Source: a virus
DNA length: 39,577 nt
Strand: one strand, 5' to 3'
Virus record (IMG/VR): IMGVR_UViG_3300046512_000372
Coordinates: 1 to 39,577 of that record
A program made the position numbers and the translations under genes. Each line of letters begins with the position of its first letter. Position 1 is the first letter of the stretch. Below, piece after piece: positions 7,278-13,314 of this stretch. A model generated the notes under the pieces. The model was not told the DNA's origin. It made no database searches and was given only the letters and a program-made list of their open reading frames with translations.

Positions 7278-7628
7278 CTAGCCAGCGACTTCACGCGGCG
7301 GCGTGTAGGGGCGGCTCTCGGAGGCGCTGACGTCGGTGAACTGCATTTCCCGCTGGTCGGGGTCGGCGCGCAGCAGGTCGTAGTTGTCGGACATCCAGAA
7401 GACGCCCTTGGGCAGCTTGGGGCGGGGCGTCTTGGTGGTGACGTCGAATTCCAGGGTGGTCTGGCGACCGCCCGTGGAGTCGGGGATCACCTTGACCTTC
7501 AGAGTCAGCTCGCCCGGCTTGCGGGCCGCGATGGCGGCGGCGTTCACCTCGGCCAAGGCTTCGGTGATGGCGTCGACGATCTTGCCGTTATTGGTCAGGC
7601 GAAGAACGTCGGTGAAGGGTACGGACAT
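7278..7628 (-). CDS. Early phage protein paired with DUF2303, unknown
   Basis: A 116-aa soluble protein, MSVPFTDVLRLTNNGKIVDA onward, with AGGA about 10 bases upstream of its ATG. An N-terminal helix pair (GKIVDAITEALAEVNAAAIA) is followed by strands (ELTLKVKVIPDS, QTTLEFDVTTKTP) and a tail with WMSDNYDLLRADPDQREMQF. The pattern matches small proteins frequently found just upstream of DUF2303 genes in phages. No catalytic residues are evident. The 47-base gap to the DUF2303 gene contains a run of ten G (7255-7264 on the plus strand). Confidence 0.7.
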   Translation of the reverse strand: MSVPFTDVLRLTNNGKIVDAITEALAEVNAAAIAARKPGELTLKVKVIPDSTGGRQTTLEFDVTTKTPRPKLPKGVFWMSDNYDLLRADPDQREMQFTDVSASESRPYTPPREVAG

Positions 7629-7643
7629 CGACGGGTGGTCCTT

Positions 7644-7763
7644 TCAGTGGGTGAAGACGCGAAGGGCGAGGGTCAGGGTCACAGCCCAGGCCCCCAGGAG
7701 GATCACGGCGGACTGGCCGCGTTCGGTGAGCAGGCGGCCGTAGCGGCGCGGGCGGCGGCTCAC
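7644..7763 (-). CDS. 39-aa single-span membrane peptide
   Basis: GTG-started small gene encoding MSRRPRRYGRLLTERGQSAV then a hydrophobic helix (ILLGAWAVTLTLALRVF). The start codon overlaps the upstream stop as GTGA. The strongly basic N-terminus (RRPRRYGR) followed by one helix predicts an N-in inner-membrane peptide. It is evolutionarily plausible because two similar peptides occupy the same operon. Function unknown. Confidence 0.6.
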   Translation of the reverse strand: MSRRPRRYGRLLTERGQSAVILLGAWAVTLTLALRVFTH

Positions 7764-8140
7764 AGCCCGCGCTCGCGCAGGGTGGCCAGGGCCTTGCGGG
7801 CCTCGTCGAGGGTCAGACCTTCGAGGAGCGCCAACAGGTGCAGAGGGCCATCGCCCGCCGCCTTGGGCGTCAGGCGGATTTCGATGTCGTCGGGGTTGGC
7901 GCCCTGGACGGCCTGCAGGGTCGAGGCGTTGCGGCCGATGCGCGGCAGGAAGGCGTCAAGCGCGTCGAGCGGGCGGGTGTTGCAGCGCAGGACGCTGCCC
8001 AGCTGGGCGGCGTAGGGCGGCACCAGCACCAGGAACACGTCGCGCCTGCGGGCCAGGTCGTCGGCCGTGGCGTGCGGCGGCGCGAGCGGCTTGCGGTCGC
8101 GCGCCGACGGGTGGGCGAAGAGGGAGGCTTGGCGGGCCAT
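7760..8140 (-). CDS. Early phage protein, unknown
   Basis: A 126-aa soluble protein starting MARQASLFAHPSARDRKPLA; the ATG overlaps the previous stop (ATGA). The open frame continues upstream, but the coupling and the upstream neighbour's coding sequence favour this start. The C-terminal half (GANPDDIEIRLTPKAAGDGP, then LLALLEGLTLDEARKALATLRERGL) reads as two strands and two helices. Its family is not recognised. It sits in a chain of four genes with one- to four-base stop/start overlaps, so equimolar coupled expression is likely. Confidence 0.65.
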   Translation of the reverse strand: MARQASLFAHPSARDRKPLAPPHATADDLARRRDVFLVLVPPYAAQLGSVLRCNTRPLDALDAFLPRIGRNASTLQAVQGANPDDIEIRLTPKAAGDGPLHLLALLEGLTLDEARKALATLRERGL

Positions 8141-8361
8141 CAGCGGGCCAACTCGGCTTCGATGGCGAGGGCGGCGTTGACCAGGACGCCGGTCGGCAGG
8201 TCGATGACGGCCTGAAGACCGACCGCGATGTAAGTCTGGCCGGCGGCCCGATATCGGTCGCGCGTGGCGACGAGGGCGTCGGTCAAGCGTCCGGCCTTGA
8301 TCGCGTCTTCCCGCGACCACTCTTGGCGGACGGGACCAATCGGATATTGCCGGGCGCTCAC
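8140..8361 (-). CDS. Small early phage protein, unknown
   Basis: A 73-aa protein with a GTG start overlapping the stop of the first operon gene (GTGA). Its sequence runs MSARQYPIGPVRQEWSREDA, then helical GRLTDALVATRDRYRAAGQTYIAVGLQAVIDL. It looks like an all-helical soluble protein of a type often annotated as hypothetical in alphaproteobacterial prophages. There are no motifs for a specific function. Its stop overlaps the next ATG. Confidence 0.65.
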   Translation of the reverse strand: MSARQYPIGPVRQEWSREDAIKAGRLTDALVATRDRYRAAGQTYIAVGLQAVIDLPTGVLVNAALAIEAELAR

Positions 8362-8486
8362 AGGCCGAAGACCCGTTGAGCGACTGTCACCACGGCGAGG
8401 CCGACCACCACCAACACCCAACCGGCGTCGAGATGGGGGACGCGAACGCCGTTCGCCTTGGGGGGATGCTTAGGGTGGGGGCGCAT
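8358..8486 (-). CDS. 42-aa membrane peptide, first gene of the leftward operon
   Basis: The sequence begins MRPHPKHPPKANGVRVPHLD and then AGWVLVVVGLAVVTVAQRVFGL. A GGAG lies 6 bases before the ATG, within a ~20-base leader from the predicted leftward promoter. One transmembrane helix occupies residues 22-38. A perfect copy of the 15-bp palindrome (8442-8456) encodes the KANGVRV stretch just before the helix. As the first product from a repressor-controlled promoter it would be made immediately on induction. Function unknown. Confidence 0.6.
   Translation of the reverse strand: MRPHPKHPPKANGVRVPHLDAGWVLVVVGLAVVTVAQRVFGL
8442..8456. repeat. 15-bp palindrome copy, perfect
   Basis: GCGAACGCCGTTCGC, perfect. 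Inside the first leftward gene (42-aa membrane peptide), read as ANGVR, near the leftward promoter. Confidence 0.85.
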
Positions 8487-8513
8487 GGCTGGCTCCGTCG
8501 TGGTGACGAAGCG

Positions 8514-8542
8514 AACCTAAGTCGGAGATTTCCGACCGTCAA
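8514..8542 (-). promoter_or_regulatory. Leftward early promoter (PL-like)
   Basis: On the minus strand TTGACG (8542-8537) is followed by a 17-base spacer and TAGGTT (8519-8514). Operator GTCGGAAATCTCCGAC fills the spacer. Start of transcription would be about 20 bases before the first gene of the leftward operon. The assignment rests on sequence only. Confidence 0.65.
8521..8536. promoter_or_regulatory. Repressor operator OL1
   Basis: A 16-bp dyad: arms GTCGGA and TCCGAC around four bases. Its minus-strand reading, GTCGGAAATCTCCGAC, is identical base for base to the operator at the rightward promoter (9887-9902). It lies between the -35 and -10 boxes, so bound repressor would block polymerase. 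Confidence 0.75.
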
Positions 8543-8549
8543 GACAGGT

Positions 8550-8578
8550 TGCGGAATTTTCCGACTAAATTTTCCGAC
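8550..8578. promoter_or_regulatory. Secondary repressor sites OL2 and OL3
   Basis: An imperfect operator at 8550-8565 (CGGA, four bases, TCCGAC) is followed by a half-site TCCGAC at 8573-8578. This full-plus-half arrangement resembles the one at the rightward promoter and suggests cooperative binding. Confidence 0.5.
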
Positions 8579-8603
8579 TATCGATTCGGTAGCTCGCAGA
8601 GCT

Positions 8604-8993
8604 TCAGGGAGTCAGGATGCCCTGAGCGGCCTCGGTCGCAGCCCGCATGCATAGGACCGGGGTCTGATCGCCGTCGACAGACTTGCACCAGGTGCTGAGC
8701 GCTTCGATGCCGTGACGATCACCGAATTGAACATAGGCGCTGTCGAGAAGCATCGGCGCTGGAATTGACCGCTCAGGCGGTCTCGACCAGCTGAGCGTGA
8801 TCGAGGTCGCGGCGGCCCCCTTCACCTTGCCGTAGATCGCCGTGGGCTTTCGGCCCGTCCGTGCAAGCAGCTGCGCCCGTGCCCCCATCGCCTTCACCAG
8901 GCGATCAGACGGGGCGCTCACATGGGTGAAGGGTGCTGGCCCGCATCCTGCCAAGGCGACCAAGAGGGTGAGCGCAATGACAGGACGTTTCAT
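8604..8993 (-). CDS. Lipoprotein co-transcribed with the repressor
   Basis: A 129-aa protein starting MKRPVIALTLLVALAGC, with lipobox LAGC and lipidated Cys17; residue 18 is Gly, so outer-membrane sorting is likely. The mature part has no recognised domain; two later cysteines (TWCKSV, PVLCMRA) could form a disulfide. Its ATG follows the repressor stop by one base (TGAcATG), so it is made from the repressor mRNA and should be expressed in the lysogen. The position equals that of rexAB behind cI in lambda. Likely roles are surface modification or exclusion of other phages, which is inference. Confidence 0.75.
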   Translation of the reverse strand: MKRPVIALTLLVALAGCGPAPFTHVSAPSDRLVKAMGARAQLLARTGRKPTAIYGKVKGAAATSITLSWSRPPERSIPAPMLLDSAYVQFGDRHGIEALSTWCKSVDGDQTPVLCMRAATEAAQGILTP

Positions 8994-8994
8994 G

Positions 8995-9828
8995 TCAGTT
9001 TCCCGGAGGGGTGTACGTGATGGTTGGTCGGTCGCGCCGTCCATAGTCTGCGACTACGACGCCGATGATTGTCAGGCCGTCTTGGTCCGCCTCGTCCTGG
9101 GCCTTGAGGTAGAACGGGGTTTGAAAGTCGGGGTGATCGCTGCGCGGCCAGAGGGCGATGCGGCCGTCGGACTCCTGCACGAATTCCTTGAGCGTGACCT
9201 CCGTCATGCTGCCGCGACGGCGCTCGACAACGACGTGGTCGCCGCTGCGCAGGCCAGCTTGTGAGGGGTGGGCAACCACGACGAAGCGGCCGTGGGTGTA
9301 AACCTGATTCATAGACGGGCCGCTGACCTTGTAGGCCTTCAGCTCGGCTTGCTCGTAGCCCTGAACGTCGAGCGCCAGATAGTCGTCAATGTCATGCGCG
9401 TCTCTCGCCACCGTTTCCCGCCAAACCCCCGCTTCGACGTCACCCACAACGGGGATGCGCCGCGCGACATCTCGCATCGTGGGTACGACAGCGGCGGACA
9501 TAGGGGGTTGGGCTGGCGATGAGCCGAGGCGAACGACGTTCGCCTCTCTCAGCGCGGCGAGCGAGGCGGCGGCGGCGTTCGGAGCGCTCTCGCGGGCGCC
9601 GCGCTTGAAGTGATCTGCGCTAGCGAATCCGAGCTGCTGGGCCAATTCACCCAGGAAGTCAGCGTCCAGCTTCTTTTTCCGGCCGTTCAGAAAGTCGGTG
9701 AGAAAGTCGCGGCCTTTGCCTAGGCGGGTCGCTACCGGAACGGGGTCCAGGCCGGCCCGCGCCAATTCGACGCGGATGCGATCACGCAACTCATCGGTCG
9801 CATCGGGTCGGGGCTTGGTGTCGGCCAT
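8995..9828 (-). CDS. CI/LexA-type self-cleaving phage repressor
   Basis: A 277-aa DNA-binding repressor that would hold the prophage silent. The N-terminal helix-turn-helix is at about 29-70 (VATRLGKGRDFLTDFLNGR). A linker (75-120) leads to an S24/LexA peptidase domain with cleavage site Ala133-Gly134 (DVEAGVW), nucleophile Ser172 (SGPSMN) and base Lys214 (TLKEF), so SOS-induced autocleavage is expected. The start ATG (9826-9828) is preceded directly by an operator, with no leader (see promoter). A perfect 15-bp palindrome lies in the linker (EANVVRL, residues 95-101). Divergent from the Cro-position gene. Confidence 0.9.
   Translation of the reverse strand: MADTKPRPDATDELRDRIRVELARAGLDPVPVATRLGKGRDFLTDFLNGRKKKLDADFLGELAQQLGFASADHFKRGARESAPNAAAASLAALREANVVRLGSSPAQPPMSAAVVPTMRDVARRIPVVGDVEAGVWRETVARDAHDIDDYLALDVQGYEQAELKAYKVSGPSMNQVYTHGRFVVVAHPSQAGLRSGDHVVVERRRGSMTEVTLKEFVQESDGRIALWPRSDHPDFQTPFYLKAQDEADQDGLTIIGVVVADYGRRDRPTITYTPPGN
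9529..9543. repeat. 15-bp palindrome copy, perfect and extended
   Basis: GCGAACGACGTTCGC, with symmetric flanks giving a 21-bp perfect palindrome (9526... to 9546 around the central base 9536). In the repressor linker, read as ANVVR. Confidence 0.85.
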
Positions 9829-9844
9829 GTCGGAATTATCCGAT
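9829..9844. promoter_or_regulatory. Repressor operator next to the repressor start
   Basis: GTCGGA, four bases, TCCGAT: 11 of 12 arm positions match the operator consensus. It directly abuts the repressor ATG and covers the -10 element of the predicted repressor promoter, so high repressor levels would shut off their own synthesis. Confidence 0.65.
9835..9840 (-). promoter_or_regulatory. -10 element of the repressor promoter (PRM-like)
   Basis: GATAAT on the minus strand ends six bases before the repressor ATG. Transcription would therefore start at or next to the A of the ATG, giving a leaderless mRNA as for lambda cI. No good -35 box is visible 17 bases upstream, as expected of a weak promoter that may need activation. 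Confidence 0.5.
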
Positions 9845-9878
9845 TGAACGTCCGACGGCGCGAGACGGAAATTCCCGA

Positions 9879-9908
9879 TTGACCGGGTCGGAAATCTCCG
9901 ACTATTTT
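9879..9908 (+). promoter_or_regulatory. Rightward early promoter (PR-like)
   Basis: TTGACC (9879-9884), then CTATTT (9902-9907) or TATTTT (9903-9908) at 17 or 18 bases. The operator occupies the spacer. Transcription is predicted to begin at about 9914-9916, at the ATG of the next gene. Confidence 0.65.
9887..9902. promoter_or_regulatory. Repressor operator OR1
   Basis: GTCGGAAATCTCCGAC, with perfect 6-base arms, is identical to the operator at the leftward promoter. A half-site TCCGAC follows at 9908-9913. Weaker relatives lie at 9864-9879 and a half-site at 9851-9856. Confidence 0.75.
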
Positions 9909-9915
9909 CCGACCC

Positions 9916-10176
9916 ATGGAAGCTGACCTCAAGCATCACTTGTTCGCCTGTGCAGCCGCCTTCGGCGCGGCGAGGAACATGAAGGGCGCGACCGTCTCGC
10001 GGCTCGCCGCTGGTGATTGGCGATTCTTCGAACGCATCGAAAGCGGCGCGTCTTTCACCGCCCGGAAGTACGATTCCATCATGGCCTGGTTCTCTGTGAA
10101 CTGGCCCGCCAATGCGCGGTGGCCCGATGGCGTGCCCCGGCCATCTGCACGCATCCATTGCCTTGAGGCGGCCTGA
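9916..10176 (+). CDS. Cro-position regulator
   Basis: An 86-aa protein, first gene of the rightward operon. The pattern GATVSRLAAGDWRFFERIES, then FTARKYDSIMAWFSVNWPAN, is one I recognise from small putative transcriptional regulators of alphaproteobacterial phages and genomic islands. The first part would be a helix-turn-helix-like segment. By position opposite the repressor it is the Cro analogue. No Shine-Dalgarno is present; the ATG (9916) lies 8-9 bases after the -10 box, so leaderless translation is predicted. Its next neighbour starts within its stop codon (TGATG). Confidence 0.7.
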   Translation: MEADLKHHLFACAAAFGAARNMKGATVSRLAAGDWRFFERIESGASFTARKYDSIMAWFSVNWPANARWPDGVPRPSARIHCLEAA

Positions 10177-10391
10177 TGCAGGTCGCCCTTCCCGTTCTCG
10201 AACCTGACGCCGCCGCCGGCCAGCGCCGGCTCGAGCATCATCGCCGCGCCGACCATGTCGTCGGCCGCGCCGTCGTCTCGCAATCGCATCGTCTGTCTCC
10301 CGACCCCGCCAAGGGCGTCGGCAAACTGACCGCCGGCGCCGGAAGCGTCACCCGGAATCCCCAACCCGCAATTCCGGAGGGCCGCCGATGA
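10176..10391 (+). CDS. Small early protein, uncertain
   Basis: A 71-aa frame starting in the stop codon of the previous gene (TGATG) and ending in the start of the next (ATGA). It is basic and histidine-rich (RRLEHHRRADHVVGRAVVSQ), with no recognised fold and low-complexity character. Coupling on both sides is its main support. It could also be untranslated spacer: GGAGG at 10376-10380, a good Shine-Dalgarno, would serve the next gene anyway. Confidence 0.4.
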   Translation: MQVALPVLEPDAAAGQRRLEHHRRADHVVGRAVVSQSHRLSPDPAKGVGKLTAGAGSVTRNPQPAIPEGRR

Positions 10392-10891
10392 CCCGCGCCA
10401 GCATCGGATACAAGCCGCGCCAGCCCGGCTCGCTGGAGGAGGTGCTGTCGACGGCCTTCGCCCAGGCCGGCGGCGTCAAGGCCGTGGCCGACGTGCTGCC
10501 GGGTCGCAAGGCCAAGCGCCTGTACGAGGCGGCCGGGCCAGACGCCGAGCCGAGCCACGAGACGCGGCTGTTTTACGACGAGGCGCGCCTGCTGACCCGC
10601 GCCATGGGCGGGCGGGTCACGGCCATGGCCGAAGACCTGGCCTTGCTGGCGGGCGGCGTGTTCCTGCCCCCGCTCGGCGCGGCCGACGGCTGCGTGGGCG
10701 CCCAGGCGGGCCGGTTCGGCCGTGAGGTCGGCGAGGCCATGGCCAGCGTGTTCGAGGCCCTGGCCGACGGCACGATTACGGCCGCCGAAGCCCGGACCGC
10801 CCTGCCCCAGGTGCGCGAGGCCATCGACGCCGCCGCCGAACTGTACCGCCTGCTCGAAGCGATCATCCAGCCGCCGGCAGGTGGCCAATGA
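10388..10891 (+). CDS. CII-like phage regulatory protein
   Basis: A 167-aa helical protein with GGAGG upstream. EEVLSTAFAQAGGVKAVADVLPGRKAKRLYEAAGPD resembles the DNA-binding part of CII-family (phage CP76-type) regulators: a helix, a helix-turn-helix, and a second domain (TRLFYDEARLLTRAMGG). The C-terminal part (SVFEALADGTITAAEARTAL to LYRLLEAI) looks like an oligomerisation helix bundle. Such proteins favour lysogeny by activating repressor or integrase promoters. Its place behind the Cro-position gene equals cII in lambda. The assignment is tentative because I cannot search the family. Confidence 0.55.
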   Translation: MTRASIGYKPRQPGSLEEVLSTAFAQAGGVKAVADVLPGRKAKRLYEAAGPDAEPSHETRLFYDEARLLTRAMGGRVTAMAEDLALLAGGVFLPPLGAADGCVGAQAGRFGREVGEAMASVFEALADGTITAAEARTALPQVREAIDAAAELYRLLEAIIQPPAGGQ

Positions 10892-11079
10892 TCCGCGCCA
10901 ACGGCATCCCCGCGTTCGAGGCCGGCGGCGTGCCGTTCTCGATGCGCCGCACCGACCAGGACCGCAAGCCGCCGCGCCGGGTGCTGACCGGCCTGCTGCT
11001 GGGCGATCCGCGACCGGATCGGCTGGAGCGCGCCGAGGCGATGCGGCAAGCCCATGTGCGCGGTGGCCGCCGTGATTGA
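10888..11079 (+). CDS. Small early protein, unknown
   Basis: A 63-aa basic protein, MIRANGIPAFEAGGVPFSMR onward, with an ATGA overlap with the CII-like gene. RTDQDRKPPRRVLTGLLLGD and RLERAEAMRQAHVRGGRRD give a strongly positive charge, compatible with nucleic-acid binding, but there is no motif. Its 3' end overlaps the next frame. Support comes from the coupling and the regular gene packing. Confidence 0.5.
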   Translation: MIRANGIPAFEAGGVPFSMRRTDQDRKPPRRVLTGLLLGDPRPDRLERAEAMRQAHVRGGRRD

Positions 11080-11482
11080 TCGGGCGAACCCCTACACCCC
11101 GAGCCGCGCCTGGGGCGCGAGCGCATCGCGCCTGAACGCCGACTGCCGCAACCGCTGGCGCGGCGTGCTGGCGCGCTTCGCCCAGCTGGTCGACCTGGTG
11201 GTGGTGCGCGACGGCGAGCGGTCGCCCGTGCCGCTGGACCTGCGACACGACCTGGCGACCGCCCTCAGCGAGGGTTTTCCGGTTGAGGGCGCGACGGCCC
11301 AGGTGGTGGCCCGCGCCGGGCGTGACCTGTTCGCGGCCCTGATCGACGCCAGCATCCCGCGTCGCCGCGTCGCCATCGCCATCGCGCTCAAGGGCGTGGT
11401 CGAGGCGCTGGAAGCGCTGATCGACGACCAGCAGGCGCAGGACGCCAGCGCCTGGCGCCGACGACCGGGCGGGGACGCCTGA
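11054..11482 (+). CDS. Early phage protein, unknown
   Basis: A 142-aa mostly helical protein. Two starts are possible: ATG 11054 (MCAVAAVIDRAN) and GTG 11072, which overlaps the previous stop by eight bases and would fit the coupling style of this operon; the longer one is given. SRLNADCRNRWRGVLARFAQ and the C-terminal AIALKGVVEALEALIDDQQA are amphipathic helices. No catalytic or membrane features. Family not recognised. Confidence 0.6.
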   Translation: MCAVAAVIDRANPYTPSRAWGASASRLNADCRNRWRGVLARFAQLVDLVVVRDGERSPVPLDLRHDLATALSEGFPVEGATAQVVARAGRDLFAALIDASIPRRRVAIAIALKGVVEALEALIDDQQAQDASAWRRRPGGDA

Positions 11483-11486
11483 CACC

Positions 11487-12227
11487 ATGCGCGGGGGCGT
11501 CCAACATTTCGAAATCAAGACGGCCTGGGACCAGGGGTCCGGCGTCTATCAGCGCGTCCAGATCGCGCGGTGCAGCAAGTGCCCGCACACCTGCGCCATC
11601 CACGACGCCGCGCACCGGCCGACGGCCATCAGCGTCATGGCCCAGAAGTTCCGCCGCAAGGGCTGGACCATAGCTCCGCGGCCGGGCGCCGACCTGTGTC
11701 CGCGCTGCTCGGCGCCCAAGCCCAAGCCCGTTCTGAGCCCTGCCCAGAAGCGGGCCGCCTTCTGCCGGATCGCCGGGGTTCAGCCCGCCGTCGGCTCGCC
11801 CGCCCGTCCCATCGCCACGCCAGCACAAGAGGCCGTCATGCCCGCCACCGCTCCCCGTCCCGCCGCCGCTGTCGTTCCTTTGGCCGCGCCGCCGCGTCAG
11901 CCCACCCGCGAGGATCGCCGGCGCATCATGGAAGCCCTCGACGTCGAGTACCTGTTCGACAAGGCCTGCTACGCCAAGAGCGGCAGCGACAAGGCCTTGG
12001 CCGAACGCCTGGGCGTGCCACGCGCCTGGGTCAGCGAGGAGCGCGACCGGGCCTATGGGCCGGATGCCTGCGAGGCCGACGGCCAGGACCGGGCGTTGCT
12101 GGAGGCCTTGGCCGGTCGCGCCGCGAGGGCCGAAGCGGACGCCATGGCGGCGGCTGAACTGGCCGAGACCTTGGGCCGCGACATCGCGCGCCTGCAGGCC
12201 AAGATCGTGGCGCGGGGCGTGGCGTGA
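11487..12227 (+). CDS. Zinc-ribbon and helix-turn-helix early protein
   Basis: A 246-aa protein in three parts. Residues 29-77 carry four cysteines in two pairs (CSKCPHTC and LCPRCSAP) with intervening His, forming a zinc ribbon. A Pro/Ala-rich linker follows (about 80-140). The C-terminus has REDRRRIMEALDVEYLFDKA and SDKALAERLGVPRAWVSEER, a helix-turn-helix, ending in a coiled-coil-like Ala/Glu helix. A DNA- or RNA-binding regulator, or an accessory to replication, is likely. The ATG is 4 bases after the previous stop with only a weak SD. The following gene starts in its stop codon. Confidence 0.65.
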   Translation: MRGGVQHFEIKTAWDQGSGVYQRVQIARCSKCPHTCAIHDAAHRPTAISVMAQKFRRKGWTIAPRPGADLCPRCSAPKPKPVLSPAQKRAAFCRIAGVQPAVGSPARPIATPAQEAVMPATAPRPAAAVVPLAAPPRQPTREDRRRIMEALDVEYLFDKACYAKSGSDKALAERLGVPRAWVSEERDRAYGPDACEADGQDRALLEALAGRAARAEADAMAAAELAETLGRDIARLQAKIVARGVA

Positions 12228-12622
12228 TGCGTCTGCATTTCGTTCCTGTTGCTGGCGACGTGATCAGCCGCAACGACGGTCAAACCCACTTCATCTCGGC
12301 CGGAAAGCTGGTGCAGCTGTACGGCATGCCTAGGGCTGTCCTGCCGCTGGGATGCCACCGCGCCAACCAGTTGCCGCGTTGGGGCGGCGACGAGGCCATG
12401 AACCGCGCCTTTGCGTGGCTGTCGCCCTGGAGCGTGCCGCTCACCCCCAGGTTCGACGGCGACTATTCGCTGATCAAGGCCGTCATGCGCTGGGCGCCGT
12501 TCGCCCTGACCGCGTTCAGGGAGCGGCTTGTGCGCGCCGAGGCGAAGCTGGCGAACAGCCTGCAGCATTGCGCCGACCTGGGCGCGCGCCTGGACGCCTT
12601 TGAGGGTCGCCGCCGGCCATGA
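12224..12622 (+). CDS. Early phage protein, unknown
   Basis: A 132-aa protein. GTG 12224 overlaps the previous stop (GTGA) and ATG 12227 follows directly, so either may serve. The N-terminal half is beta-like (RLHFVPVAGDVISRNDGQTH) with conserved-looking LPLGCHRANQLPRWGG; the C-terminus is a long helix (RERLVRAEAKLANSLQHCAD). I do not recognise the family. Its tail overlaps the methyltransferase start (ATGA). Confidence 0.6.
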   Translation: MMRLHFVPVAGDVISRNDGQTHFISAGKLVQLYGMPRAVLPLGCHRANQLPRWGGDEAMNRAFAWLSPWSVPLTPRFDGDYSLIKAVMRWAPFALTAFRERLVRAEAKLANSLQHCADLGARLDAFEGRRRP

Positions 12623-13314
12623 TCCCGACGAGTACCCCGAGTGCGACCTATGCGCAGCGTGCCCCGCGTGACGTGTACGACGACGACCCCGTCAAGGCGC
12701 TGTTCCGCCGACTGGAGTACTACCCGACGCCCCCTTGGGCGGCGCGGGCCATCGGTCATCGCCTGATCGAACTAGATCCCGCCGCGCATACCTGCTGGGA
12801 GCCGGCCTGTGGCGAGGGCCACATGGCGCACGGCCTGCGCGACGCCTTCACCAGCGTTTGGGCCAGCGACATTCATCCGCACGGCTATGGCGACGTCGTC
12901 GACTTCCTGGGTGGCGGCGCCATGCCTGGGCCGCACGATTGGATCGTCACCAATCCGCCCTTTGACGGCGAGTTCGGCACGGCGGAGGCCTTCGTTCGGG
13001 TGGCGTTGGAGCGCGCCCAGCGCGGCGTGGCCATGCTTTGCCGTTCGGCGTTTGAAGAGAGCATCGGCCGCCACGGTCTGTTCCACGGTTTGCGCCCGGC
13101 GACCATGAAAGTCGTCTTCGCCGAGCGTGTGCCGATGGTGCTGGGCGAGTACCGCCCGAAGGCCAGCACGGCGATGTCGTATTCGCTGTTCGTCTGGTGC
13201 CAACCGCCCCTGGCCGACCAGTTCCCCAACGCCCCCCTGTGGCGGTCCTTTCCGCCGGGTACACGGGCCAGATTCGAGCGTCCCGCCGACGTGACCTGGG
13301 CGAGGGCGGCATGA
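12619..13314 (+). CDS. DNA adenine methyltransferase-like protein
   Basis: A 231-aa class I SAM-dependent methyltransferase. YYPTPPWAARAI (34-45) precedes motif I EPACGEGHMA (61-70), an acidic strand end ASDIHPHG, and motif IV IVTNPPF (109-115), the NPPF form typical of N6-adenine or N4-cytosine enzymes. No restriction endonuclease lies beside it, so it is probably an orphan methylase. Phage copies may protect DNA from host restriction or alter methylation-dependent regulation; in Caulobacterales GANTC methylation drives the cell cycle, but the target here cannot be read from sequence. Coupled by ATGA overlaps to both neighbours, directly before the replication gene. Confidence 0.8.
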   Translation: MIPTSTPSATYAQRAPRDVYDDDPVKALFRRLEYYPTPPWAARAIGHRLIELDPAAHTCWEPACGEGHMAHGLRDAFTSVWASDIHPHGYGDVVDFLGGGAMPGPHDWIVTNPPFDGEFGTAEAFVRVALERAQRGVAMLCRSAFEESIGRHGLFHGLRPATMKVVFAERVPMVLGEYRPKASTAMSYSLFVWCQPPLADQFPNAPLWRSFPPGTRARFERPADVTWARAA

